A stretch of DNA of 64,000 nt from IMG/VR virus record IMGVR_UViG_3300025162_000006, positions 1 to 64,000 of that record. One strand, written 5' to 3'. The DNA is from a virus. This document shows, piece after piece, positions 8,214 through 17,568 of this stretch; positions within the stretch are counted from its first letter, which is position 1, and the number at the start of each line of letters is the position of its first letter. The position numbers and the translations under genes are program-made. The notes beneath the pieces were generated by a model. It made no database searches. It saw only the letters and a program-made list of their open reading frames with translations, and was not told the origin of the DNA.

Positions 8214-10742
8214 ATGGGCATGAAAATAAGTGAGAAAATCGGAAATTATGTATATCAGGCTCTACGAAGAAGGTTCGGAGGCACAGTTCCAATGCCTATA
8301 TCAGACGGTCAAAGATCGTCAATGCCTACCTTTGCAGGGTTCGTTCCCACAACAAAGTTACAACCGGTAACACTGGATTTTGCCCGAGAGTGGTTCTCCA
8401 CCATGGAACACCTTGCGGTATATAATCCTGATGTAGCTTATGCACTGGATAACATTGTCCAGTTGGCAAACACTGACCATGAGATAACTTTCTCCGATGA
8501 AGTTACCGCAGATCAGGCAAGGGAAATGAAAAAGTTTTTACGGACTGAGGAGAAGAAATGGTACCATCACTCCGGAGGTCAAAGATCATTGAAAAGTGAT
8601 CTTATTTCGCAAGTGGTCATTAATGGCGCTCTCAGTGCCGAGATCATCCCGCTCCCTGATTTGTCAGGAGTTAAACAGATCGCAAGGGTATCACCAAAAT
8701 ACATTTATTTCGTTTACGATTTGGAGAGCGATAATTTTGAACCATATCAAATTATCAATACCAATGCAATGTCAAGCCAGTACGCACAAGGGGATACATT
8801 CATAGGTATGAAAAAACTGAATAACATCACTTACAAGTATATCGCTTGGAGAAGAATATTTGAGGGTCCATATCCTACTCCCCCTTTCATTGCGGCGATT
8901 GAGGGGTTATTGATTCAAAAGGATATGACCGCAAACCTGAAATTTATTATTCAGAAATTAGGAATGCTTGGATTCCTCTCCGCAGAGGTTACCCCGCCTG
9001 AGATGGGAGTTACCGAAACGGAAACTGAATATTACGATCGCCTTGTTAATTATCTCGAAACGAAAGTGTATCCTCAACTGGAAAAGAATCTCGGTAAGGG
9101 TATGGTTGCGGGATTCAAAGACACTCATAAATTCACCTTACAGGGAAACAATATGAATGTCACTGGTGCAGAGGGATTAGTAAAGATCGTTCAACTGATG
9201 ATCTTCGCCGGTTTGAAACAGGACCCCAATATGCTCGGCCGTAATTACTCCACAACGGAAACCTTTGGCAGAGTTATCCTCCGGAAGATGATCTCCCAAG
9301 TGAGAGATTACCAACAGGTAGTTGATGCATTCTATTCCGAAATGTATTACCTGGCATTGAGGTTAGCGGGTTACTCCCCCGGGTTCGTCGATGTAAAAAG
9401 CAAGACCGCTCTTGTCAGTGATATGGTTGCGGAACAACAGGCGGAGAACTTAAAGATCGGCAATGTAATTAAAAAGCGCAACGCCGGTTTTATAGATCAA
9501 ACCACAGGAGCGCAAGAACTGGAATACGAAACACCCGCAGAGGAAGGACCAGTATATAACGATCAGGGTCAGGAGATCGTTCCGGTTGAAGATCTCGTAC
9601 CTGATGCAACACCCCCTGATGGCACACCCGAAGATATGAATCCGGAAACGGACCCAGTAACCGGTAAACCCAACAAAAAAGATAAGAAGAAACCGGTTCC
9701 GGAGGTTACCGATGAACAGAGTAATATCAGGGAGATACAAAGGTTTGAGGCTCAGTTAAAGGCTCATGTTCCAGTGTATCCGTACTTCACCATTGAATGC
9801 GATGGATTAACCGCAGAACCAACATATCAAAGGTTGGAATTCGGGGATGAAACCGTACAACATTATGCCGATCACTACTTTGCCGACAGTTATGCAATTT
9901 ATGTAAAAGCGGTTCGGGATATTACTGACAGGGTTGCTCACACGCTATCCCTGAAAGATCGGTCATTAGAGGTTGAATCAGTATGTGCACTGGTCTATCT
10001 CGAAATATTGAGAGGGTGGGATAACTTGTATCTCCACAAGCAGAATACCGTCACGAAAAACAATGTTGACAAAATCTATTCTCACTACCGCAAGGACAAA
10101 CGGATATTCTCGAAAAGTGCCACGATCTCAAATGAAGCGATCAGTTACAAGGATGCTCCGATACCGGAAGCACTTTTCGACATGAATGATTTCAGGGCAA
10201 TAGAACACGCTTGCAGTGTTGACAGTATGTACCTTGGGAAATTCATAACTGACCCTGATGTAAAAAAGAAAGTGTACCGGTTAATGAGAGAGCGGTATAT
10301 TGAGGGGAGTGTTCCGTTCGGTAATAATCCCGGCTTTGTCAGTGATTTCAAGAAGCAATTCAGTGAGTTAATGCAACATGAATCATGGAAGATCAGGCGT
10401 ATAATTGATACCACTGTATCGTCTCTACGCAATGATGCGAACATAAAGTACATGAATCAGGCAAGGGTACAGAAATTTGAGGTTATTGAGGTTGTTGACG
10501 AGAATACTTGCGAATATTGCCAAACATTGAATGGGATGGAGTTTGAGGTTCCACAAGCAGTGAGCAAGATCACTGGAAAGATCAGTGCGGGACCGGAGAG
10601 TATTAACAGTGTTTCACCATTTGCAACGATTATCAATTTAGCAACATTTAAGGGGATGGATTCCAGTGCCATGTCGGCCTCCGGAATTCAGCAACCGCCG
10701 TATCATCCTCATTGTAGGGGTAGAATTGTCGCAGTAATTTAA
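8214..10742 (+). CDS. Portal protein fused to MuF-like head protein
   Basis: Residues 1-about 440 look like a phage portal: the dodecameric ring at the capsid vertex through which DNA passes, with a helical wing and long stem helices. A Pro/Asp/Lys-rich linker (about 450-515) leads to a C-terminal region ending in a Cys-rich site (CEYC) and a final PPYHPHCRGR motif, the hallmark of MuF/SPP1 gp7-type head morphogenesis proteins. At 842 aa it is much longer than a portal alone, so the two usually separate genes are joined. The start at 8214 has a second ATG at 8220. Confidence 0.88.
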   Translation: MGMKISEKIGNYVYQALRRRFGGTVPMPISDGQRSSMPTFAGFVPTTKLQPVTLDFAREWFSTMEHLAVYNPDVAYALDNIVQLANTDHEITFSDEVTADQAREMKKFLRTEEKKWYHHSGGQRSLKSDLISQVVINGALSAEIIPLPDLSGVKQIARVSPKYIYFVYDLESDNFEPYQIINTNAMSSQYAQGDTFIGMKKLNNITYKYIAWRRIFEGPYPTPPFIAAIEGLLIQKDMTANLKFIIQKLGMLGFLSAEVTPPEMGVTETETEYYDRLVNYLETKVYPQLEKNLGKGMVAGFKDTHKFTLQGNNMNVTGAEGLVKIVQLMIFAGLKQDPNMLGRNYSTTETFGRVILRKMISQVRDYQQVVDAFYSEMYYLALRLAGYSPGFVDVKSKTALVSDMVAEQQAENLKIGNVIKKRNAGFIDQTTGAQELEYETPAEEGPVYNDQGQEIVPVEDLVPDATPPDGTPEDMNPETDPVTGKPNKKDKKKPVPEVTDEQSNIREIQRFEAQLKAHVPVYPYFTIECDGLTAEPTYQRLEFGDETVQHYADHYFADSYAIYVKAVRDITDRVAHTLSLKDRSLEVESVCALVYLEILRGWDNLYLHKQNTVTKNNVDKIYSHYRKDKRIFSKSATISNEAISYKDAPIPEALFDMNDFRAIEHACSVDSMYLGKFITDPDVKKKVYRLMRERYIEGSVPFGNNPGFVSDFKKQFSELMQHESWKIRRIIDTTVSSLRNDANIKYMNQARVQKFEVIEVVDENTCEYCQTLNGMEFEVPQAVSKITGKISAGPESINSVSPFATIINLATFKGMDSSAMSASGIQQPPYHPHCRGRIVAVI

Positions 10743-10761
10743 CCAGTAATAATTAATTCCA

Positions 10762-12255
10762 ATGACAAAAAGAATAGGAATTCTCACTTTGATTAACGAC
10801 AATTCGTTAGTCATTCTCAATGCCTCAGATCAGGGATTGATGGCAACAAAACTTCGCAAGGAGTTAAAATTCTCCGATACTTACAGACAGGCGAATGTGA
10901 GCGGGGATTTGAGTAATGCGGTGCCCAAACCGGAGGACTTTCTTCCTTTCCAGTTCCGACATATCAGTGCAACGATTATCGGGGGAGGTACATGGAAAGC
11001 AACCGATTTCAGCAATGAAAAGGTTATCAAAAAGATTCCTCAATTGTTATCCTATCAGCCGGTTTACCTGAATCACAATATGGATGTCACCAATGTTGTA
11101 GGAACGAACGGCCAGTTGATCTTTTCTCCCGCAAAAAAGGTAAATGGAACATTGATACCGGCAGGGGTAGATGGTCCGATATGGATTGATGGCAAGTTAC
11201 ATACCGATCTTTGCAGACAGTTGGCCTCATATCCTGTTCCACAGATACAAAGTGTTTCGGTAACAATCGTTTTCGAGTGGGAACCGTCTCATGAGTTCAA
11301 AGATCAATCCGGTAATCAGGATGATTGGGAATTTGAGCGTCAAATAGGGCGTTTGGTAGAGGGAAAGATGGTGCGCAGAATCGCCGTAGATGCGGTTGCA
11401 GCTTATGAGACATCACTGGTATGGAATGGTGCGGACCCGTTTGCAAAAATGTTGGATGAAAAGGGTAACCCCATTAACATAGATCGCTCAAACATTGTAG
11501 GCGCAGATCAGTTCGATCAGGACCCGCTCACTGGAATCTATAAAAAAGACAATCGCTTTTTTATTGCCTCAAATGTTTTCAGTGACGAAAAGACGGTAAA
11601 TTTATACAGACAAGAAATTATTAATTACAGTAAAACGGAAAATCCACTATTTGTTAATCCAAAAAATGAAGAACCAATGAACGAACTTCAAAAATTTTTA
11701 GCAACGGTAATGGGGGTAGCAGAAGAAGCGGTCACAGTTGATCTACTGAAACAGCATACATTCACCAAGACCCCTGAATTTACCACGATGAAAGCCAATG
11801 CGGACCTGTTACAGGCAACCAAAGACAAGGTAACCGCAGCCGAGGCCAATGTCGCAAAACTCTCCGCTCTTATTCCACTGGATAAGGTTGAGACTATCTC
11901 CGCAGAATTGAAAAAGATCGGGGAGAATACCACTATTGAGGCCATACTGCCATTCGCTATCGTGGGAAAAGAATCACTGGAACACAAGCGCACAACTTGC
12001 GTGAAAGCCTACAAGCTGGCCGTTGGTGAAAAGAACGAAGATGCTGCCGTACTCGCTACGATTCAGGGAGCGGATTCTAAATTACTGGATGGTATGCTGA
12101 AACAATACGGGAAGAAAATCGGTGAAGAATTTACCGGTGTATGCCTGGACTGCAAAAGCACCAATGTCTCTTTCCGTTCGACCACTGCTGAAACTACGGA
12201 GGATTCCAATTCCGGTAATGTAGAATTCAATATGCCGTTGGCATTTCGTCAATAA
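10762..12255 (+). CDS. Putative prohead protease fused to scaffold
   Basis: The position between portal and decoration/capsid genes and the architecture fit a maturation protease plus scaffold. The N-terminal part has a PVYLNHNMDV..VVG segment (candidate catalytic His) followed by an SVSV..FEWEPS strand (candidate Ser), the order seen in herpesvirus-like prohead proteases such as Mu gpI. Residues about 310-430 form a long Lys/Glu/Ala coiled coil typical of scaffolds. A CLDC pair near the C-terminus is unusual. The catalytic residues are inferred, not proven. Confidence 0.68.
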   Translation: MTKRIGILTLINDNSLVILNASDQGLMATKLRKELKFSDTYRQANVSGDLSNAVPKPEDFLPFQFRHISATIIGGGTWKATDFSNEKVIKKIPQLLSYQPVYLNHNMDVTNVVGTNGQLIFSPAKKVNGTLIPAGVDGPIWIDGKLHTDLCRQLASYPVPQIQSVSVTIVFEWEPSHEFKDQSGNQDDWEFERQIGRLVEGKMVRRIAVDAVAAYETSLVWNGADPFAKMLDEKGNPINIDRSNIVGADQFDQDPLTGIYKKDNRFFIASNVFSDEKTVNLYRQEIINYSKTENPLFVNPKNEEPMNELQKFLATVMGVAEEAVTVDLLKQHTFTKTPEFTTMKANADLLQATKDKVTAAEANVAKLSALIPLDKVETISAELKKIGENTTIEAILPFAIVGKESLEHKRTTCVKAYKLAVGEKNEDAAVLATIQGADSKLLDGMLKQYGKKIGEEFTGVCLDCKSTNVSFRSTTAETTEDSNSGNVEFNMPLAFRQ

Positions 12256-12288
12256 TCATTTAATCATTAATCCTTAAAAACAAGCAAC

Positions 12289-12909
12289 ATGACTGGAACA
12301 ATTCAAAATGCTGCAACGGTAGTAATGACTGACATTCGTCACGATGCGTTGCAGTTTTCGTTCGTCAATGACTCCGGTGCAGCATTAACCGAAGGTCAGG
12401 AAGTAACTCTCAAAACTGATGGCACGATTGACAAAAGAGATGCCGCAAGTGATATACCTTTGGGTATTGTAGTTGTTGGCGCTGCCAACGGTGCAAGGGT
12501 TACAGTGAGAACATTCTTCACCGCCGTTATTAAAGCAAAGGCAATCGGTGGTACTATCAATGCGGGAGTATTTGTTAACCCGAACGGGAACAAAGACGCC
12601 ACTACCCATATCCCTGAATACATACTTGCCACTGGAAACAATCCATCGGTCGGGTTGGTAATCAAAGGTGCTGCGCAGAATGGTTCTATTACCGTTGGTA
12701 TCATGGATGGTATTTCGGTTAAAGCCGGTGCTACCGCTCTCGCCGCTTACACTTCAAACCCGCAGTCTTCCGCATTTACCACAACTGGTGCGACTACGGA
12801 TATTGCCTCCAAAGCTGATCTCAATACATTGAGAGTTGCGGTAGAAAATCTCCGTGTACTGGTTGAGGATATGAAGGCAAAACTCATTGCTGCCGGAATT
12901 TTATCATAA
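12289..12909 (+). CDS. Putative capsid decoration (head fibre) protein
   Basis: Small Ala/Gly/Thr/Val-rich beta protein immediately upstream of the major capsid gene, the usual place for DUF2190-like decoration proteins, which stabilise the mature head. The first 140 residues are strand-rich; the last 35 form a helix that could mediate trimerisation. Identification rests on position and composition. Confidence 0.65.
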   Translation: MTGTIQNAATVVMTDIRHDALQFSFVNDSGAALTEGQEVTLKTDGTIDKRDAASDIPLGIVVVGAANGARVTVRTFFTAVIKAKAIGGTINAGVFVNPNGNKDATTHIPEYILATGNNPSVGLVIKGAAQNGSITVGIMDGISVKAGATALAAYTSNPQSSAFTTTGATTDIASKADLNTLRVAVENLRVLVEDMKAKLIAAGILS

Positions 12910-12936
12910 TTTTGTAAACCCTTTAATTTTAATAAC

Positions 12937-14232
12937 ATGGCACTTTCAAAAGAAAAATGGGCGAAACTCCGGACTCATAACAGTAATGTAATGAAAGGTG
13001 ATTTTGTCGGAACATTGGACCCTAAAGATGTTCGTGGAGCATACGAAGAATCTTTCAGTGAGTTCGTTCAAGGAATTATTCAAACCCGCCTCGGCAGATC
13101 AGAGGATAAAAAAGGGTTGCCAATCCCTGCATACGATTTGTCGTTTGATCAGGCATTGAAACACGCTTACGGCGTTGACATGAAAACCTATTTCAAACAG
13201 ATGGAGATTTTCATGGGAACTGATACCCTGGCTCGGGTTGCTCAAAGGTTCGGAAACGATAACCTCACTTCCAGTGTTGTACAGGGCGCTCTCATTCGTC
13301 ACTCTCAATTTGACGGTTTGAACAATACCAGTGACATCAATTCGGAATGGCGTTTCATCATCCCTGAAATGATCATGGCAGCGATCAGGACCGATTACGA
13401 GGCCAGTTCATTGCACGCTAACTGGATTGCCACTACGCAAACCGTTAATGCAAGAGACATCAAAATGCCGTTCATCAAAAGAGGTAACGCAACACCCCGT
13501 AAAATTGAACAGGCGGAATCAATTCCTTTCGGAACCGTAGCATTCGGACAGAAATCAGCTACCCTGTACAAAGTTGGAATCGGATTCAAAATGACGGATG
13601 AACTGGTTGACCAGTCAAGCCTCGATATGTTATTCAATTTCCTTGGTGAAGTCGGAACCGATATGAGTATTGCCTCCGATGTTGAAGCATTGACCGTACT
13701 GGTTAACGGTGAACAGGCCGATGGTTCTGAATCATGTCCTGTTATCGGAACGGAAAACGGTTCATCCTTCGCATACAAGGATATCAAACGGGGAGTTTCC
13801 CGTCTTGAGAGGTTAAAGAGACCGGTAACCCGCATTCTATACGGTGAAGAAGATGGTTTGGATATTAATGTTCTTGACCAGTTCAAAGGGTTTGCCGGTG
13901 GCACAACGCTCGGTCAGATCAATGGATTGATGGGTAAGATCATTTCCTTACAGGAAGATGTTTATGTCATGCCGTCAAATCAGTTAATGTTACTTGCTCC
14001 CACAAAGGCAATGGCAAAACTGAAATGGAAAGGCATGAAAACGGAAACCCGCAGGAATCCACAGACGCAGGAAGAAGAAATCTTCGTTTCAGATTATATC
14101 GGTTTTGCGATTCTCCGCAGGGATGGCCGGTTGATCTTGGACAAATCCAAAGCATGGTCAGGCAACAAATTTCCGGATTACATGGATATTGATAGCCGTA
14201 TCAATGTATCGTTCAAATCGCTACAAGGTTAA
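12937..14232 (+). CDS. Major capsid protein
   Basis: 431 aa, in the conserved slot after protease and decoration genes. Sequence pattern is compatible with an HK97-fold shell protein: a charged N-terminal arm, a long central spine-like helix region (IIPEMIMAAIRTDYEA), and a C-terminal domain with VYVMPSNQLML and a final strand (INVSFKSL). No separate delta-domain is evident because scaffold is encoded upstream. Confidence 0.87.
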   Translation: MALSKEKWAKLRTHNSNVMKGDFVGTLDPKDVRGAYEESFSEFVQGIIQTRLGRSEDKKGLPIPAYDLSFDQALKHAYGVDMKTYFKQMEIFMGTDTLARVAQRFGNDNLTSSVVQGALIRHSQFDGLNNTSDINSEWRFIIPEMIMAAIRTDYEASSLHANWIATTQTVNARDIKMPFIKRGNATPRKIEQAESIPFGTVAFGQKSATLYKVGIGFKMTDELVDQSSLDMLFNFLGEVGTDMSIASDVEALTVLVNGEQADGSESCPVIGTENGSSFAYKDIKRGVSRLERLKRPVTRILYGEEDGLDINVLDQFKGFAGGTTLGQINGLMGKIISLQEDVYVMPSNQLMLLAPTKAMAKLKWKGMKTETRRNPQTQEEEIFVSDYIGFAILRRDGRLILDKSKAWSGNKFPDYMDIDSRINVSFKSLQG

Positions 14233-14258
14233 TTAACCCCTGATTAATATTTTACCCC

Positions 14259-14918
14259 ATGGAAAAGAAATATTATCGCCTGAAAGACACATCAGGAACA
14301 TATTGGTCGGTTGTACTGGGCGTCTCTTTCGTAAGAGATGCTCCGGTAGAACTGGAATCCTCTCCGGAGTTAAAATCGCTACTTGCAAAGGGAGTGATCA
14401 TTGAGGTTGACAAAAACGAATTCGAGGCCTATTACGGAATACCTACTGAGGAATCAGGTGGTAACACCGTAGGGGGGGAGATCGTTGACCCCATCAAACC
14501 GGAGGGCTCACAGGAGGCAAATTCTTCAATTCAGGTAGGGGAGGTTTTACCGGAAACGGTTTTACCGACTCAGAAAGACGAGGGGGATGCCGGCTCACTG
14601 GATGAAAAGACAGATGAAGCACCGGTAACAGAAAAGGAAAATGCAGAACCCCCTCAATCTGCACAGGTGGAGGAACCGGATCAATCAAACGCTCCAGCTC
14701 CCGCCGCAGAGGAAAACCTGAAAAAAGAACTCAATCGCTCGGAGATCACAGAATTGATACAAAAAGCGTTGGAGAAAGAAGTGTTCACAACAAATACGGG
14801 ATGGATGAAATACGGAACCTTCAATCTCGGCAGAGGGATTGCAGCTGTAGTTGATTACCTATTAAGTGCGCCCAAACTGGTTGCTGAAATTCAGGGAAAA
14901 GTTGCACCGACCGAGTAA
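14259..14918 (+). CDS. Head-associated protein with acidic linker
   Basis: Residues 1-70 form a compact strand-rich domain, residues 70-155 are a disordered Pro/Glu/Gln/Ala linker, and the last 60 are helical with LVAEIQGKV near the end. It sits directly after the capsid gene, where phages often encode a connector or capsid-associated protein. Specific function not recognised. Confidence 0.6.
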   Translation: MEKKYYRLKDTSGTYWSVVLGVSFVRDAPVELESSPELKSLLAKGVIIEVDKNEFEAYYGIPTEESGGNTVGGEIVDPIKPEGSQEANSSIQVGEVLPETVLPTQKDEGDAGSLDEKTDEAPVTEKENAEPPQSAQVEEPDQSNAPAPAAEENLKKELNRSEITELIQKALEKEVFTTNTGWMKYGTFNLGRGIAAVVDYLLSAPKLVAEIQGKVAPTE

Positions 14919-14938
14919 TTAACCGTAGTCCAATATTG

Positions 14939-14979
14939 AGGTTCACCTACCCGCTTGTAATGGTTAGGTGAACCTTTTT
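14939..14979 (+). terminator. Intrinsic terminator
   Basis: Perfect 11-bp inverted repeat AGGTTCACCTA (14939-14949) / TAGGTGAACCT (14965-14975) ending in a T run. It separates the capsid genes from the connector genes and could set the high capsid-to-connector transcript ratio. Confidence 0.9.
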
Positions 14980-14992
14980 AATTTTCAGGAAT

Positions 14993-15535
14993 ATGCCACA
15001 GAAAACAGTTGAACAAATGGTTTACAATAGGCTCCCATTCCTTGCGGTTACTCCGCAGAATTCGGAACTTATCAGTGATTTTAAACAGGAAATGTATTAC
15101 TATCTACAACCATGGACCCGTTTTGCGGATGATATTGTTGAGGAAGATAGTTCGTATCGTGGACTGAGGCGAATGTTGGTTGCGGAATTAACCGCTCACA
15201 CTATCCTCAAACGCAAGATCGTAACCAATCTCGGAGGGGTGGGAGGTAGTTCATCTTCCGGTGGTAAGCATATCAAAAAAGGTAAGGCCGATGTAGTTGA
15301 GGCAGAATTTGAATACGCCAAAGCCGGTGACGGAAATGAGTTGTTAATGGAATCTGTTGACCTGATTGCAGAGATCAAAGCTACATACTGCAAATATGGT
15401 TATTCATTGGGGTATTATCTACCTGATTGTGAGAAAAAGATTCCTTTCACAATGCCATCATTTGTCTCATTCGTTCCGGATGATAATACCGGAAACACTG
15501 AAACGGTTGACGATATTAGCTATTTGACCCCATGA
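14993..15535 (+). CDS. Putative head-tail connector protein
   Basis: 180 aa. Helical N-terminal 65 residues resemble small neck adaptors (gp6-like) that dock on the portal. A Gly/Ser/Lys loop (GGVGGSSSSGGKHIKKGK) near residue 80 interrupts it. It overlaps the next gene by 4 bases. Identification rests on order between capsid and tail genes. Confidence 0.6.
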   Translation: MPQKTVEQMVYNRLPFLAVTPQNSELISDFKQEMYYYLQPWTRFADDIVEEDSSYRGLRRMLVAELTAHTILKRKIVTNLGGVGGSSSSGGKHIKKGKADVVEAEFEYAKAGDGNELLMESVDLIAEIKATYCKYGYSLGYYLPDCEKKIPFTMPSFVSFVPDDNTGNTETVDDISYLTP

Positions 15536-15999
15536 GTAAGCTGTTAACAGATCAGGATTTTACCGATATACGGTCAGCTATTGGAGATGTCTCCGAAACA
15601 TTTCTGCAAAAGGAAATCACTTATAAACTTTTTCAGGAATCAATGAACCGTATGAACACAGATCAAAACAAGCATTCCAGTTACGAACGCTTTGACCTGA
15701 TGGGATTGATCAAATGGGAAACAACCGAACCACAGGAAACTCGCCAGGGAGTATCTCATTTACAAAATGGATATGTACTGTTTAACATTGATGCATTGTT
15801 ATCAGTGACGGGAGAATCCGGAGGGGTATTGATCAGTGACGAGAACGGGGTATTATCGGTTCTCATGCTCGAGACGGTTGACCGGATTGAGATAGATGGA
15901 GAGGAAATGCTTGTCACACTGGTTCAACAAATAGGCCAGTTAAAAGATCGTAATGTAATGCTGAAAGTTTTCTTCGCTCGTCAAGTTCAAAATGTATAA
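15532..15999 (+). CDS. Putative neck protein
   Basis: 155 aa, mixed alpha/beta, overlapping the genes on both sides by 1-4 bases in the connector block. The middle shows alternating strands (GVLISDENGVLSVLML) compatible with a stopper or head-closure barrel. Not recognised by motif; role inferred from position. Confidence 0.55.
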   Translation: MSKLLTDQDFTDIRSAIGDVSETFLQKEITYKLFQESMNRMNTDQNKHSSYERFDLMGLIKWETTEPQETRQGVSHLQNGYVLFNIDALLSVTGESGGVLISDENGVLSVLMLETVDRIEIDGEEMLVTLVQQIGQLKDRNVMLKVFFARQVQNV

Positions 16000-16490
16000 T
16001 GGCCTCGATCAAAAAAATAGGTGACTGGAAAGCTGCTGCGGCTCAGATCAAGGGCATGAAAACTGATATTCAGAGTGCGAACGAAGTAGCATTAAAACAG
16101 ATCGGCCTCAAAGGGGAGCGATATGTTGTAAAGGTTATTCAATCGCAACCGTCAGAATGGCCCCCCCTCAAAGACAAATACCGGAACTGGAAAAAGAAAC
16201 ATGGTTATTCCTCTCTCATGCTTATGCGCACAAGGGATATGTTCAACCGTATCACTTCGTTTGCGGATAAGAAACAGGTGTTCATTGGATTGAAAAGAGA
16301 GGCTATAAACAGGGAGGGTGAAAGCCTTGCGAACATTGCGGCCATCATGGAGTTTGGCTCAAAGAAAAGGAATATACCGGCAAGACCATTTTTGCTGCCG
16401 GCACATAAAAAACTGATGGATGAAGGACTTCAAAAATTGTTCACTGAATTGTATCTCAAAGAGTGTAAACGCAAATACAAAACTTCATGA
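15999..16490 (+). CDS. Tail completion protein, HK97 gp10/virion morphogenesis type
   Basis: Strongly basic 163-aa protein with the motifs of the phage virion morphogenesis family: an LRDM-like TRDMFNRI segment, IMEFGSKKRNIPARPFL, and a basic C-terminus. The IPARPFL element is characteristic. These proteins act at the head-tail joining end of the tail. Overlaps the next gene by 4 bases. Confidence 0.82.
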   Translation: MASIKKIGDWKAAAAQIKGMKTDIQSANEVALKQIGLKGERYVVKVIQSQPSEWPPLKDKYRNWKKKHGYSSLMLMRTRDMFNRITSFADKKQVFIGLKREAINREGESLANIAAIMEFGSKKRNIPARPFLLPAHKKLMDEGLQKLFTELYLKECKRKYKTS

Positions 16491-17515
16491 CAGTAAGAGA
16501 GATTGGCAACGGTATTTTTGAGGCTCTACGATTGGCAACGGTACAGAGCGGATACTTCCCTGATATAGTTCCTTTTCTCAATCCAAAGGACCCGATGGGA
16601 TTCTTTGAGGCGAAACAGGTTATACTATCATCCGGAAAGGAATTGATTGAGGTATTCAATGTTGGCGGTTACAATGCAAGACCGAGAAGAAAAACCAATG
16701 ACATAGCACTGGATTTGGTCGTTACTGATAAGTCGAAAAGGGGTACCATTACCGTTCCTGAATACACTGAGGCATACACTCCCCCCATTGCTGAAACAAG
16801 GGCGGTGGCTCAGGTCGAAATTGATAGTGTGATACAGGGAGAGGAATTCAGTTTAATCATTCAGGGAGACATACCGGTAACGCTTTGTACGCTAACAACC
16901 GGAGCGGAAACCGTAACGGAGTTAATGGATAGGGTTGTTGCGGAGATCAGTGCGAACTTTCCCGAATATTTACTAAACAGAATTGCGCTTGGTCAGGATG
17001 GTTACGAACGACTTGATATACTTGCTCCCGTAGGTATGGGAGTATCAGGAAACAGGGAGTGTTCGGTTGTATTCACCACAACGGGAAACAGTGTCATTCG
17101 GTTTTACAATTTCTACGGAGGGGTGGATTCTATTGCTCCGAAAAAATACTTCCTGAAAACGCTCACTGCAAAGAACCTTTACGATATTGATTTCCAGTTG
17201 CAGTATATCGCTTATTCGGAAGAATATGCCTCAATAATTGAGGACCTGATTAATAAAACCATCGGAGCTCATGCAGCACTGTACGGATACAATGATTCAG
17301 GGTATCGGTTGAATGATTACTTTGTTATCATCCGTCAATCTTCGTTTGATACTTCGGGCTCAGATTTCATTGAGAGAGGTATCAGGTTTACAGTACCGGC
17401 AAAAGACTTGAACACTTCAACCAGTGGAGGTGCTATTGCTGAAAACATTGAAATTAAAATTGATCTTGAAGATTTAGAGGAAAATACTTTACTGGAATTA
17501 ACTGTTCCTCTTTAG
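16487..17515 (+). CDS. Putative tail terminator with inserted beta domain
   Basis: Position before the sheath gene and a terminator-like N-terminal half suggest the tail-completion/terminator protein that caps the tube. At 342 aa it is about twice the usual size. Residues about 105-214 look like an inserted domain (a TLTTGAETVTELMDRVVAEI helix, then strands, ending YGGVD) whose pattern recurs in the sheath and J-like proteins of this phage. Function assigned by position. Confidence 0.6.
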   Translation: MTVREIGNGIFEALRLATVQSGYFPDIVPFLNPKDPMGFFEAKQVILSSGKELIEVFNVGGYNARPRRKTNDIALDLVVTDKSKRGTITVPEYTEAYTPPIAETRAVAQVEIDSVIQGEEFSLIIQGDIPVTLCTLTTGAETVTELMDRVVAEISANFPEYLLNRIALGQDGYERLDILAPVGMGVSGNRECSVVFTTTGNSVIRFYNFYGGVDSIAPKKYFLKTLTAKNLYDIDFQLQYIAYSEEYASIIEDLINKTIGAHAALYGYNDSGYRLNDYFVIIRQSSFDTSGSDFIERGIRFTVPAKDLNTSTSGGAIAENIEIKIDLEDLEENTLLELTVPL

Positions 17516-17568
17516 CGAAATATTATCTTTATTCACACAAGGCATTCACTAATCAAAAAAAACGGAAA

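Noticed and set aside
17526-17533. TATCTTTA as promoter of the sheath gene
   Set aside because: One base off the -7 consensus and no -33 TTG at the expected spacing; the sheath may be read from upstream.
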